This document shows positions 9,030-17,046 of a DNA stretch of 64,000 nucleotides, one piece after another (the stretch's first letter is position 1; each line of letters opens with the position of its first letter). Origin of the DNA: Streptomyces antibioticus (GTDB lineage Bacteria; Actinomycetota; Actinomycetes; Streptomycetales; Streptomycetaceae); assembly GCF_001514065.1 (NCBI RefSeq), contig NZ_KQ948427.1, positions 62,001 to 126,000 of the forward strand, written 5' to 3'. Position numbers and translations under genes: made by a program. The notes beneath the pieces were generated by a model, which searched no databases, was not told the origin of the DNA, and was given only the letters and a program-made list of their open reading frames with translations.

Positions 9030-9545
9030 TCACCGTCCGAGCAGGTCCAGCGCCTGTTCCCAGCCGAACTCCGCCCCCGGCTCACCCGCGAACGGCGGCC
9101 CGAACCGCACACCCATCCCCCGCAGTCGTATCAGGCTCTCCTGGTAGGCGGGGTGGGCGGCCAACGCATCGGCCACACACGGCAGTACGGCTATGGGGAC
9201 GCCGAGGCCGTACGCCTCGCACAGAGTGGCCACGGCGAGGGTGTCGGCGAGGCCGGCGGCCCATTTGTTGACGGTGTTGAAGGTGGCGGGCGCCACCACG
9301 ACGGCGTCCGGCGGCGGGAAGGGGCGCGGGTCGCCCGGGGTGCGCCAGGCGGAGCGGATCGGGCGGCCGGTCAGCGCCTCCACGGCGGCGGAGTCGAAGA
9401 ACCCGTTCGCCGCGACGGGGGTGGCGATGACGCCGACCTCCCAATTCCGGTGCCGGGCGGCGGTGATGAGTTCGCCGACGTCGGCGGCGATGCCGGCGGC
9501 GCAGACGACGACGTAGAGGAAGGGTTTCTGAACCTGTTCGGTCAC
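9030..9545 (-). CDS. Flavoprotein of the PPC-decarboxylase fold
   Basis: 171 residues with a Rossmann-like core: YVVVCAAGIAADVGELI at the start and APATFNTVNKWAAGLADTLA, the segment that binds FMN in the phosphopantothenoylcysteine decarboxylase/EpiD family. Too short and without the partner domain of Dfp, so a specialised FMN enzyme rather than CoA synthesis is likely. Start is a GTG at 9545, only 9 bp after the preceding NTF2-like gene, so both form an operon that is probably under the TetR regulator encoded opposite. Confidence 0.8.
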   Translation of the reverse strand: MTEQVQKPFLYVVVCAAGIAADVGELITAARHRNWEVGVIATPVAANGFFDSAAVEALTGRPIRSAWRTPGDPRPFPPPDAVVVAPATFNTVNKWAAGLADTLAVATLCEAYGLGVPIAVLPCVADALAAHPAYQESLIRLRGMGVRFGPPFAGEPGAEFGWEQALDLLGR

Positions 9546-9554
9546 TCCGGAACC

Positions 9555-10013
9555 CTACTGAAGGGGGAACGACCGCCCGTGCTCGGCTTCGGGACGCGGG
9601 CCGAAGATGCGGCGGTCCCGCTCCTCGATCGGGACGTCGTTGATGCTGGCCTCGCGCCGGGTCATCAGGCCGTGCCCGTCGAAATCCCAGAGCTCGTTGC
9701 CGTAGCTGCGCCACCACTGGCCGTCGGTGTCGAGGGACTCGTACTGGAAGCGGACGGCGATGCGGTTGCCGTCGAACGCCCACAGGTCCTTGCGCAGGGC
9801 GTACTCCTGCTCGCGCGCCCACTTGGCGGTGAGGAACGCGACGATCTCGTCCCGGCCGGTGACGAAGGTGCCGCGGTTGCGCCACACGGAGTCCTCGGAG
9901 TACGCGAGCGCCACCTTGTGCGGGTCGCGGGTGTTCCAGGCGTCCTCGGCGGCCTGCACCTTCCGGGCGGCGGTCTCACGGGTGAACGGGGGCAGGGGCG
10001 GGCGGTCGGTCAT
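9555..10013 (-). CDS. NTF2-like protein, DUF1348 type
   Basis: 152 residues, a cone-shaped alpha/beta NTF2-like fold. Family signatures are visible: [38 protein letters not shown] and [15 protein letters not shown]. Function of the family is not established; binding or isomerisation of small molecules is usual for the fold. GGAGG precedes the ATG at 10013. First gene of a two-gene minus-strand operon; its promoter region carries two palindromes (10036-10088) shared with the divergent TetR gene. Confidence 0.85.
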   Translation of the reverse strand: MTDRPPLPPFTRETAARKVQAAEDAWNTRDPHKVALAYSEDSVWRNRGTFVTGRDEIVAFLTAKWAREQEYALRKDLWAFDGNRIAVRFQYESLDTDGQWWRSYGNELWDFDGHGLMTRREASINDVPIEERDRRIFGPRPEAEHGRSFPLQ

Positions 10014-10035
10014 GTCATCCTCCGTGACCAGAAAG

Positions 10036-10088
10036 GGAGAACGTGCGTTCTCCATGCTGCTGCTACCGTAGGAGAACGCACGTTCTCG
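10036..10088. promoter_or_regulatory. Two TetR-type operator palindromes
   Basis: Site 1 (10036-10053) has arms GGAGAACG and CGTTCTCC around TG. Site 2 (10071-10088) has arms GAGAACG and CGTTCTC around CA. Their centres are 35 bp apart in the 123-bp region between the divergent NTF2-like operon and tetR gene. Size and symmetry fit a TetR dimer bound twice; autoregulation plus control of the operon is inferred. Confidence 0.75.
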
Positions 10089-10136
10089 CGTCAAGGGACG
10101 TCAGTCATCGCCAAGGAGCGTCAAGGAGTGGCCCTC

Positions 10137-10694
10137 ATGGACAGCGCGACCGCCCGGGAGCAGGCACTGGACGCCGCGGAGGAGCTGTTCTACGGCCGCG
10201 GCATCCAGGCCGTCGGCATGGACGACGTCCGTGGCGCGTCCGGTGTCTCCCTCAAGCGGCTCTACCAGCTCTTCCCCGCGAAGGAGCAGCTGGTGGAGGC
10301 CTACCTGGAGCGCCGCGACGTCCGCTGGCGCGGGCGGCTGGCCGAGCACGTGGCGAGGTGCGGGGACCCGCAGGAGCGGATCCTCGCCGTCTTCGACTGG
10401 CTGGAGTCGTGGTTCGGCGAGGACGGTTTCCGCGGCTGCGCGTGGATCAACTCGTACGGCGAACTGGGCGCGACCTCGGCCCGGGTCACGGCCCAGGTGC
10501 GGGCGCACAAAGGGGCGTTCCGGCGGTACCTCGACGGCCTGGTGGCGGACGCGGGACTGCCCGGCGCGTTGGCCGGGCAGCTGTTCCTGCTCGCCGAGGG
10601 GGCGATGGTGACGGCGGGGATCACGGGGAGCACCGCCCCCGCGCGGGAGGCGCGCGAGGCGGCGCGACTGCTGTTGCGGGCCACGGCCCGCTGA
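10137..10694 (+). CDS. TetR/AcrR family regulator
   Basis: 185 residues. N-terminal TetR helix-turn-helix at about residues 5-50 (ALDAAEELFYGRGIQAVGMD followed by VRGASGVSLKRLYQLFPAKE), then a helical ligand domain. AAGGAG lies 8 bp before the ATG. It is divergent from the DUF1348/flavoprotein operon, with two near-identical palindromes in between that are its probable operators. The inducer is unknown. Confidence 0.9.
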   Translation: MDSATAREQALDAAEELFYGRGIQAVGMDDVRGASGVSLKRLYQLFPAKEQLVEAYLERRDVRWRGRLAEHVARCGDPQERILAVFDWLESWFGEDGFRGCAWINSYGELGATSARVTAQVRAHKGAFRRYLDGLVADAGLPGALAGQLFLLAEGAMVTAGITGSTAPAREAREAARLLLRATAR

Positions 10695-10705
10695 CGGTGG
10701 GCCGG

Positions 10706-10894
10706 CTAGGTCACGGTGATGGCGCCCACGGGGCAGGCCCGGGCCGCCTCGCGGATCATCGGGTTCCCGGCGCCGTCCTCCCGGTCGGGCAGCAGGGTGC
10801 TGAATCCGTCGTCGTCCTGGGTGAACACGGCCGGGGCGGCCAGGGCGCACTGGCCGGCGCCGATACAGACGTCCTTGTCGATGTCGATGTGCAT
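10706..10894 (-). CDS. [3Fe-4S] ferredoxin, P450 redox partner
   Basis: 62 residues. The cluster ligands are CIGAGQC near the N-terminus and ACPVGAI near the C-terminus; the middle Cys of the first motif is replaced (CIGAG), which indicates a 3Fe-4S rather than 4Fe-4S centre. Such ferredoxins deliver electrons to CYP105-type P450s in Streptomyces. It lies 13 bp downstream of the P450 gene on the same strand, so it is almost certainly co-transcribed with it. Confidence 0.92.
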   Translation of the reverse strand: MHIDIDKDVCIGAGQCALAAPAVFTQDDDGFSTLLPDREDGAGNPMIREAARACPVGAITVT

Positions 10895-10907
10895 GGCCTT
10901 GAGCCTC

Positions 10908-12122
10908 TTACCAGGTCACGGGGAGTTCCAGCATCCCCTGGATCGTGTCGCCGGGCTTGAAGGGGATCTCGTCCGCGGGGGCGGCGAGACGGAGTGCGGG
11001 CAGCCGGGTGAAGAGGGTGCGCAGGGCGATCTCCATCTCGGCGCGGGCCAGGTTCTGGCCGAGGCACTGGTGGATGCCGAAGCCGAAACCGACGTGGTGG
11101 CGGGCGGAGCGGTGCCAGTCCAGGGTGTCGGGGGCGGGGTAGACGTCCTCGTCACGGTTGATGACCGAGGTCGCGAAGACCACCCCGTCGCCCGCCCGGA
11201 TGGTCTCGCCGCCGGCCTCGATGTCCTCGGTGGCCAGCCGGAGCAGCCCGTCGGCGATCGAGAGCATGCGCATCAGCTCCTCCACGGCGGTGGGCAGCAG
11301 CTCGGGGCGCTCACGCAACTCGGCCAGCCGCTCGGGGTGTTGGAGCAGGGTGAAGGTGCCGAGGGAGATCATGTTGGCGGTCGTCTCGTGTCCGGCGACC
11401 AGCAGGATGGTGGCGAGGGCGATGACGCCGACGCGATCCAACTCCCCGGTGCGCAGCCGGTCGTGGACGAGTTCGTCCAGCACTCCGTCGCCGGGCCGCT
11501 CCTGCTTCAGCTTCTGGTCGATCAACTCCTCGAAGTAGGCGTCGAGTTGATCGCGGGCGTCCTGGGTGTCGGATGCCTTCGGGCCGCGCAGCAGCCTCCG
11601 CGACTGCCCCTCGAAGAAGTCGTGGTCGGCGTACGGCACGCCCAGCAGGGCGCAGATCACCATCGAGGGCACGGGCAGCGCGAAGGCGCTCACCAGCTCG
11701 GCCGGCGGGCCCTGCGCGACCATCGCGTCGAGCCGCTCGTCGACGATCCGCTGGATCTGCGGCCGCAGTTCGGCGGCCCGGCGCAGGGTGAAGCTGGGCA
11801 CCATCATCCGGCGCTGAGTGTGGTGCTCCGGGTCGTCGACGCCGAGCAGGGCAATCCTCCGGTTGCGTACCGCCGCGAAGCGTTCGGTGGGCGCGGGGAA
11901 GTCCGGGCGGGTGCGGTCGGTCGACAGGCGCGGGTCGGTGAGGAGGGTGCGTGCGAGGGCGTGGCCCGTCACCAGCCAGGCCGGCCGGCCGTCGTAGAGG
12001 GTGATGCGGGCCAGCGGGCGGCCGTCGTGCGGGGAGGAGTAGGCGGTGGGCGGGTGGTAGGGGCAGGTGCGGTCCTGCGGATAGGCGACGGGTTCCGTTT
12101 GCGTGGGGGGCGTTGCCGTCAT
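10908..12122 (-). CDS. Cytochrome P450, CYP105-like
   Basis: 404 residues. I-helix oxygen-activation motif LLVAGHETTANM, K-helix EELMR (the ExxR motif is intact), and heme loop FGFGIHQCLGQNLARAE with the thiolate Cys. The N-terminal CPYHPP and the ferredoxin partner immediately downstream are typical of the CYP105 family (xenobiotic or secondary-metabolite hydroxylases such as the SoyC/CYP105D group); the exact subfamily is a guess. Start ATG 12122 has GCGAGG upstream. The upstream region holds a 30-bp tandem repeat and a 19-bp palindrome that may be its operator. Confidence 0.93.
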   Translation of the reverse strand: MTATPPTQTEPVAYPQDRTCPYHPPTAYSSPHDGRPLARITLYDGRPAWLVTGHALARTLLTDPRLSTDRTRPDFPAPTERFAAVRNRRIALLGVDDPEHHTQRRMMVPSFTLRRAAELRPQIQRIVDERLDAMVAQGPPAELVSAFALPVPSMVICALLGVPYADHDFFEGQSRRLLRGPKASDTQDARDQLDAYFEELIDQKLKQERPGDGVLDELVHDRLRTGELDRVGVIALATILLVAGHETTANMISLGTFTLLQHPERLAELRERPELLPTAVEELMRMLSIADGLLRLATEDIEAGGETIRAGDGVVFATSVINRDEDVYPAPDTLDWHRSARHHVGFGFGIHQCLGQNLARAEMEIALRTLFTRLPALRLAAPADEIPFKPGDTIQGMLELPVTW

Positions 12123-12156
12123 GGGAGACCTCGCAGACGAAGTGAGCTTCGTGCCC

Positions 12157-12218
12157 GATGCTTGACGCGGCATCGCGCAGATCTTCGCGATGCTTGACGC
12201 GGCATCGCACGGATCTTC
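12157..12218. repeat. Tandem 30-bp direct repeat upstream of the P450 gene
   Basis: Units at 12157-12186 and 12189-12218 differ at only two positions (32-bp period). Each begins with GATGCTTGACGCGGCATC, which itself has GATGC/GCATC dyad symmetry. The repeats sit 35-96 bp upstream of the P450 start, where regulatory proteins would bind. Confidence 0.85.
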
Positions 12219-12220
12219 AT

Positions 12221-12239
12221 TAGATGCCCGGGGCATCTA
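12221..12239. promoter_or_regulatory. Perfect 19-bp palindrome upstream of the P450 gene
   Basis: TAGATGCCCGGGGCATCTA is a perfect odd palindrome. It carries the same GATGC/GCATC half-sites as the two repeat units next to it, so three copies of one operator-like site are likely present. No regulator gene is adjacent. Confidence 0.6.
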
Positions 12240-12353
12240 TGCGGCGACGAGAAGTTCGGCCAGATCGGTGGCGCCGGGAGGTTGGCCGGGGATGCTCGCT
12301 CGGGAATCGAAAACCGGTTGTGGGCGAAGGCGGCTCCGGCCCAGAATCCCGCC

Positions 12354-12461
12354 ATGCCTACGACGAACCACGCCCTTCTGCCGCTGACCGCCGCCGCCAC
12401 GCCGGTGCGGTTCCAGCAGCAGACCGGCCGTCCGGAGGGACCGACACCTCCCGCCTCGTGA
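12354..12461 (+). CDS. Short ORF overlapping the LysE start, possibly translationally coupled
   Basis: 35 codons from ATG 12354; its TGA overlaps the GTG start of the LysE gene (GTGA). The product is polar with no recognisable domain, and there is no strong ribosome site in front of it. The exact stop/start overlap and the absence of a close ribosome site for LysE suggest translational coupling, but chance is not excluded. Confidence 0.3.
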   Translation: MPTTNHALLPLTAAATPVRFQQQTGRPEGPTPPAS

Positions 12462-13081
12462 CCGGGGCGCTCGTCGCGGGCCTGCTCGCGGGCTACGGCA
12501 TCGCCATGCCCGTCGGCGCGGTCGCGACCTACCTCGTCTCGCTCACCGCCCGTACGTCCCTGCGCACCGGCGTCTGCGCCGCCCTCGGCGTCGCGGCCGC
12601 CGACGGGCTGTACGCCCTGGTGGCCACGGTCGGGGGCACCGCCCTGGCGGCCACGCTGCGTCCGCTGCTCGGGCCGCTGCGCTGGGCCTCGGCACTGCTG
12701 CTGCTCGCGCTGGCGGTACGGGGCGCGGTCGTCGCCGTACGCCAGTACCGCGGCCGTCGCCTCGGCATCCGCACAGAGCCGCCGCCCCCGAGCCCCGCCC
12801 GTGCCTTCCTGTCACTGCTCGGCATCACCCTCCTCAACCCGACCACCGTGATCTACTTCGTGGCCCTGGTCCTCGGCACCCGCACCACGGACCCCGTCCG
12901 GCCGCTGGAGCAGGGCGCGTTCGTCCTGGCGGCCTTCGCCGCGTCCGCGAGCTGGCAGGTCCTGCTGGCCGCGGGCGGGGCACTGCTCGGCCGAACGCTG
13001 ACCGGGCGACGCGGCCGACTGGTGACGGCACTGGCGTCGAGCGCGGTGATCGGGCTGCTTGCGGTGCGGATGATGCGGTGA
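12458..13081 (+). CDS. LysE family exporter
   Basis: 207 residues with about six membrane helices. Signatures of the LysE/RhtB family: AGYGIAMPVGAVATYLVSL at the start (a glycine- and proline-containing first helix) and GITLLNPTTVIYFVALVLG in the middle. The family exports amino acids or related metabolites. The GTG start is chosen because the preserved family N-terminus begins there; GGAGGG lies too far away (about 16 bp), so initiation may depend on coupling with the short upstream ORF. Confidence 0.8.
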   Translation: MTGALVAGLLAGYGIAMPVGAVATYLVSLTARTSLRTGVCAALGVAAADGLYALVATVGGTALAATLRPLLGPLRWASALLLLALAVRGAVVAVRQYRGRRLGIRTEPPPPSPARAFLSLLGITLLNPTTVIYFVALVLGTRTTDPVRPLEQGAFVLAAFAASASWQVLLAAGGALLGRTLTGRRGRLVTALASSAVIGLLAVRMMR

Positions 13082-13367
13082 GGCGGGCGGCGTACGCGGC
13101 GCTCATTGAGCGAGGACTTGGTCGGCGGCTGGCCAGGGCGAAGGCCCGGGCGACGGCGGGTGAGGGGGCGGGACCCGAGCCCCGGCCGGCCAGACGACGG
13201 AGGCCCGAACCACGACCGGCCACGGGCCCGAACTCGAACCACGACCGGCCAGAAGGCCGGAACCCCGGCCACGACCGGCCAGAGGCGAAGGCCCGGGCGA
13301 CCGGCGGTCACGGGGGCGGGGGCCCTGGCGGCGGACGGTCAGGCATCAGGGCCCGGGTGGCGGCTGG
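13082..13367. repeat. GC-rich intergenic stretch with degenerate direct repeats
   Basis: No credible gene. CGACCGGCCA recurs three times between about 13210 and 13285. A longer unit beginning GCGAAGGCCCGGGCGAC occurs near 13139 and near 13285, and a diverged copy (GCGAAGGCCCTGGCGACC) lies at the 3' end of the adjacent NTF2-like gene. It looks like local duplication of that gene end followed by drift. Confidence 0.5.
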
Positions 13368-13805
13368 TCAGGGGGCGAAGGCCCTGGCGACCGCGAGGCT
13401 GTCCTCGTACACGTGGTGGCGGGCGATCAGGCCGGCCTCGACGGTCAGATGGAGGGCGAACCTGGCGCGATAGGAGCGCCCGGTCTCCCGTGCCGTCTGC
13501 CGGATCTCGCCGAGGACCACCGCGTCGGCACCGTCCACCAGGACGCGCTCGATCCGGGTCGTGTCCGCCTCCCCGGGCGCGTGGTGCGCGGCCAGCTCGC
13601 GATAGTGGGCGGCGGCGTCCGCGCGGGTCACGCGGTGGCGGATCCACGGAGTGGCGGCGCGTCCGTGCTCGTCCTCGGGCCAGTCCAGTTTCCAGTCGGC
13701 GTGCTCGGCGTACAGCTCGGCGATCCGCTCCGGGTCGCCCTGGCCGATGCGCCGCAGCAGTTCCGCGATGACCGCGCGGGTCGTGGTCTCGATGGTGGTG
13801 GTCAT
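13368..13805 (-). CDS. NTF2-like/SnoaL-type protein
   Basis: 145 residues of the NTF2-like fold: [20 protein letters not shown] helix start and [20 protein letters not shown] in the middle. Homologues include polyketide cyclases, dehydratases and small-molecule binders; nothing defines the substrate here. ATG 13805 follows a GGGGAGG ribosome site. Its last codons share sequence with the repeats downstream. Confidence 0.75.
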   Translation of the reverse strand: MTTTIETTTRAVIAELLRRIGQGDPERIAELYAEHADWKLDWPEDEHGRAATPWIRHRVTRADAAAHYRELAAHHAPGEADTTRIERVLVDGADAVVLGEIRQTARETGRSYRARFALHLTVEAGLIARHHVYEDSLAVARAFAP

Positions 13806-13966
13806 GGCCTCTCCTCCCCTTCGGCGGTTGCCACTGTGCCGCGAGGGAGCCCAGCGGGGCGATTACCCCCGAGGTCATGGCGGGATGGATGAATCCGCGG
13901 CGCTCCGGTGTTATGGGCGGCGGTGGCAGTCAGCCGCAGGGACACGACGACGATGGGACGGAAGCC

Positions 13967-14416
13967 ATGCCTCTCGAGGGCCAGTACGAACCCAGCCCGA
14001 CCGCGTGGGTGCGCGAGCAGGTGGAGCTGTACGAGAGCTCCGGCGGTACCGAGGGGACGACCCTGATGGACACCGGCATGCCCGTGATCCTGCTGACGAC
14101 CCTGGGCGCCAAGAGCGGCAGGATCCGCAAGACACCGCTGATGAGGGTCGAGCACGACGGCACGTACGCCGTGGTCGCCTCGCAGGGCGGCGCGCCCACC
14201 CACCCGGTCTGGTACCACAACATCAAGGCCGACCCCCGCGTGGAGCTCCAGGACGGACCCGAGAAGAGCGACAGGACCGCCCGCGAGGTCACCGGCGCCG
14301 AGAAGGCCGAGTGGTGGGAGCGGGCCGTGGCGGCGTATCCCCCGTACGCGGACTACCAGAAGAAGACCGACCGCGAGATCCCGGTCTTCGTCCTGGAACC
14401 GTCCCCGGAGAGCTGA
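13967..14416 (+). CDS. F420-dependent deazaflavin oxidoreductase family protein (DUF385)
   Basis: 149 residues, split-beta-barrel fold. The family signature is clear: [40 protein letters not shown] and [16 protein letters not shown]. The group includes the mycobacterial deazaflavin-dependent nitroreductase (Ddn), which uses reduced F420; members reduce quinones or nitro compounds. ATG 13967 has GGACGGAAG in front. A rho-independent terminator lies at 14510-14540. Confidence 0.88.
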   Translation: MPLEGQYEPSPTAWVREQVELYESSGGTEGTTLMDTGMPVILLTTLGAKSGRIRKTPLMRVEHDGTYAVVASQGGAPTHPVWYHNIKADPRVELQDGPEKSDRTAREVTGAEKAEWWERAVAAYPPYADYQKKTDREIPVFVLEPSPES

Positions 14417-14429
14417 CCGACCGGCCCTG

Positions 14430-14545
14430 AAAAGGATCTCAAAAGATCTCTCGAAAAAATTCTGGGACGGGGTGCATGAAGCTCCGTCGGCCGGGCACCA
14501 GAGCCTCAGGCCCCGCCGCGCTCCCCCGTCGCGGCGGGGCTTTCT
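14430..14545 (+). ncRNA. AT-rich segment ending in a terminator; weak ncRNA or 3' UTR candidate
   Basis: Between 14425 and 14475 the sequence is unusually AT-rich for this genome (around AAAAGATCTCTCGAAAAAATTC). It is followed by a small dyad GACGG...CCGTC and then the hairpin at 14510-14540 with a T-rich tail. It may be only the 3' UTR of the upstream gene, or a short separate RNA. No promoter could be assigned confidently. Confidence 0.25.
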
Positions 14546-15549
14546 CGTGCCTCGCGCGCGGGCCGGTCGGTGATGTCGAGGAAGATCTGGTCGGCCTCGG
14601 TGAAGGTGTCGGCGAGGTGTCGCTTGATGCGTACGGCGACCTCCTCGACCTGCTCGCTGTCCAGGCCCGGCACGAGGTCGACGCGGGCCGCCACCAGGAC
14701 CGATTCCAGCCCCGTCTTCATCGTGAACAGTGCCTCCACGCTGTCGATCTCGGGCTGCTCCTGGAGCAGCGCCCGGATCCGGTCGCCCGTCTCCGGGTCG
14801 ACGGCCTCCCCGATCAGCTGGTCGCGCGCCTCACGGCCGAGCCGGTAGGCGACGTAGACGAGCAGCGCCCCGATCGCCAGCGACGCGGACGCCTCCCACA
14901 CGACCTGCCCGGTGACCATGTGCAGAGCCATGCCGGCCATGGCCAGGCTGACGCCCAGCACCGCCGTGCCGTCCTCGGCGACGACCGTGCGCAGCGCCGG
15001 GTCGCGCAGGCCGTCGCTCATGCCGCCCTGCCGGCGCGTCTGGTGGAGCGCCCGCGCCAGCGACGCGCCCTCGGCGACGAAGGCGACGCCCAGGACCACG
15101 AGCCCGGCGATGTATCCGCTGAGCTCCTCCTCGGCTCCGTTGCGCAGCGCCTCGAAGCCCTGGAAGAAGGAGAAGCAGCCGCCCATGACGAAGATCCCCA
15201 CGGCGGCGAGGAGCGACCAGAAGAACCGCTCCTTGCCGTAGCCGAAGGGGTGCCGTCGGTCGGCGGGGCGGCGGCTGCGGCGCAGGGCGGCCAGGAGGAA
15301 GACCTCGTTGAGGCTGTCGGCGACCGAGTGCGCGGCCTCCGACAGCAAGGCCGGGGAGTGCGCGAGCAGACCGCCGACGGCCTTGGCGACGGCGATGACC
15401 AGATTGGCGGCGAGCGCCACCAGGACGGTGACGCGCGTTCTGCGGTCCGCCTTGTGGCCCTCGGTCTCCTGTGCCGGGGCCCCCGGTGATGCCTGGCGCC
15501 GTGTGTACGGGGATGCGTTCGAGGTCGTGTTCGAGGATGTCCCACTCAC
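14506..15549 (-). CDS. Cation diffusion facilitator (CDF) transporter
   Basis: 347 residues, six membrane helices and a cytoplasmic C-terminal domain. HSVADSLNE in helix II and the SFFQGFEALRNG region are family signatures, with RRHPFGYGKERFFWSL between helices II and III. The C-terminal domain (about 235-325) carries DVEALFTMKTGLES-like sequence of CDF regulatory domains. It would export Zn, Mn, Co or Fe in exchange for protons; metal is not deducible. GTG start at 15549. Divergent from the GST gene. Confidence 0.88.
   Translation of the reverse strand: MSGTSSNTTSNASPYTRRQASPGAPAQETEGHKADRRTRVTVLVALAANLVIAVAKAVGGLLAHSPALLSEAAHSVADSLNEVFLLAALRRSRRPADRRHPFGYGKERFFWSLLAAVGIFVMGGCFSFFQGFEALRNGAEEELSGYIAGLVVLGVAFVAEGASLARALHQTRRQGGMSDGLRDPALRTVVAEDGTAVLGVSLAMAGMALHMVTGQVVWEASASLAIGALLVYVAYRLGREARDQLIGEAVDPETGDRIRALLQEQPEIDSVEALFTMKTGLESVLVAARVDLVPGLDSEQVEEVAVRIKRHLADTFTEADQIFLDITDRPAREARESPAATGERGGA
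14510..14540 (+). terminator. Rho-independent terminator
   Basis: Perfect 11-bp stem GCCCCGCCGCG / CGCGGCGGGGC with loop CTCCCCCGT, then TTTCTC. The tail orientation fits termination of plus-strand transcription from the DUF385 gene. It overlaps the last codons of the convergent CDF gene. Confidence 0.8.
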
Positions 15550-15656
15550 CTTCGCCGACTGCCCCGACTGGCGGGGCTCACACGCCGAAATCTGGGAACG
15601 CGGTCATGGAACACCCGCACGGCGACAGTGCACGACAGGGCACGACAGGAGGCGGC

Positions 15657-16685
15657 ATGACTGGCTCGGACGGAGGCAACAGCGCGTACGGGAACCGGAC
15701 GTTCCAGCGGTCCAAGGCCCACTTCACGGACCGGATCACCGCGGACGGCCGCGACGGCTGGCCGGTGGAGCCCGGCCGTTACCGGCTGGTGGTCAGCCGG
15801 GCCTGCCCCTGGGCGAGCCGGGCCCTGGTCTCCCGGCGGCTGCTGGGCCTGGAGAGCGCGCTGTCGCTGGCGGTGGCCGACCCGATCCAGGACGACCGCA
15901 GTTGGCGCTTCACCCTCGACCCCGACGGCCGCGACCCGGTCCTCGGCATCCGGTACCTGAGCGAGGCCTACGACCGACGGGAGGCGGACCACCCGGGCGG
16001 GGTGAGCGTGCCGGCGATCGTGGACGTGCCCAGCGGGAAACTGGTCACCAACGACTACCAGCAGATCACGCTCGACCTCGCCACCGAGTGGCGCGCCCTG
16101 CACCGGGACGGCGCCCCGGACCTGTATCCGGAGGCGCTGCGCGACGAGATCGACGCGGTGATGGCGGACGTCTACGAGGACGTCAACAACGGCGTGTACC
16201 GGGCGGGCTTCGCCACCGAGCAGGCGGAGTACGAGGCCGCCTGCTCGGCGGTGTTCCGACGGCTGGAGCTGCTGACGCCGAGGCTCGCCCGGCAGCGCTA
16301 TCTCGTCGGCGACACCATCACCGAGGCGGACATCCGCCTGTTCACCACGCTGGTGCGTTTCGACGCCGTCTATCACGGCCACTTCAAGTGCAACCGCTGG
16401 AAGCTGGCGGAGAACAAGGTGCTGTGGGGGTACGTCCGCGACCTCTACCAGACGCCGGGCTTCGGTGACACCGTCGACTTCGACCACATCAAGCGGCACT
16501 ACTACCAGGTGCACACCGGCATCAACCCGACGCGGATCGTGCCGCTCGGACCGGATCTGTCGGGCTGGCTGACCCCGCACCACCGCGAGGAGCTGGCCGG
16601 CCGGCCGTTCGGCGACGGGACTCCGCCGGGGCCACCGCCGCCCGACGAGCAGGTGTCACCGCAGGGCCGGCCCACACCGAAGTAG
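15657..16685 (+). CDS. Glutathionyl-hydroquinone reductase-type (xi-class GST family) protein
   Basis: 342 residues. Thioredoxin-like domain with the SRACPWASRALV motif, in which Cys replaces the usual catalytic Tyr/Ser, as in the Omega/Xi (YqjG/PcpF) group. All-helical C-terminal domain about 170-300, including GDTITEADIRLFTTLVRFDAVY. Homologues reduce glutathionyl- or mycothiyl-hydroquinones; streptomycetes use mycothiol, so the real thiol partner is uncertain. ATG 15657 follows AGGAGG. The DUF4235 gene 23 bp downstream may be co-transcribed. Confidence 0.88.
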   Translation: MTGSDGGNSAYGNRTFQRSKAHFTDRITADGRDGWPVEPGRYRLVVSRACPWASRALVSRRLLGLESALSLAVADPIQDDRSWRFTLDPDGRDPVLGIRYLSEAYDRREADHPGGVSVPAIVDVPSGKLVTNDYQQITLDLATEWRALHRDGAPDLYPEALRDEIDAVMADVYEDVNNGVYRAGFATEQAEYEAACSAVFRRLELLTPRLARQRYLVGDTITEADIRLFTTLVRFDAVYHGHFKCNRWKLAENKVLWGYVRDLYQTPGFGDTVDFDHIKRHYYQVHTGINPTRIVPLGPDLSGWLTPHHREELAGRPFGDGTPPGPPPPDEQVSPQGRPTPK

Positions 16686-16708
16686 CGGAACGGACGAAGG
16701 AGAGACGC

Positions 16709-17014
16709 ATGGCCAAGAAGAACAAGAAGAAGATGAAGCTCCCCCTCGCCTACAAGCCCCTCGGTTTCGTGCTGGGCTGGTCGAGCGGGGCGCTGGCCGG
16801 GATCGCGTTCCAGAAGACGTGGAAGGTGATCCGGCACGAGGACAACGCGCCCGACGCCCTGGACCGGGACCGGACCTGGGGCGAGATCCTGTTCGCGGCT
16901 GCCGTGCAGGGCGCGATCTTCGCGGTGGTGCGCAGCGCGGTGGACCGCACGGGCGCGAAGGCCATCGAGCGGTCCACCGGCGTCTGGCCGACCGACGACG
17001 GCGGCCGGGACTGA
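16709..17014 (+). CDS. DUF4235 membrane protein
   Basis: 101 residues. Very basic N-terminus (KKNKKKMK), two hydrophobic segments (about 12-32 and 56-75) separated by a KTWKVIRHEDNAPDALDRDR loop, characteristic of DUF4235. Integral membrane protein of unknown role. Strong GAAGGAGAG ribosome site. It follows the GST gene closely. Confidence 0.85.
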   Translation: MAKKNKKKMKLPLAYKPLGFVLGWSSGALAGIAFQKTWKVIRHEDNAPDALDRDRTWGEILFAAAVQGAIFAVVRSAVDRTGAKAIERSTGVWPTDDGGRD

Positions 17015-17046
17015 CGTAGCGTCAACTCCGCCTGCGCACCCCGCCG

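Noticed and set aside
10908-12122. P450-ferredoxin pair as part of a secondary-metabolite cluster
   Set aside because: No polyketide, peptide-synthetase, terpene or glycosyltransferase genes flank it; it looks like a stand-alone oxidation unit.
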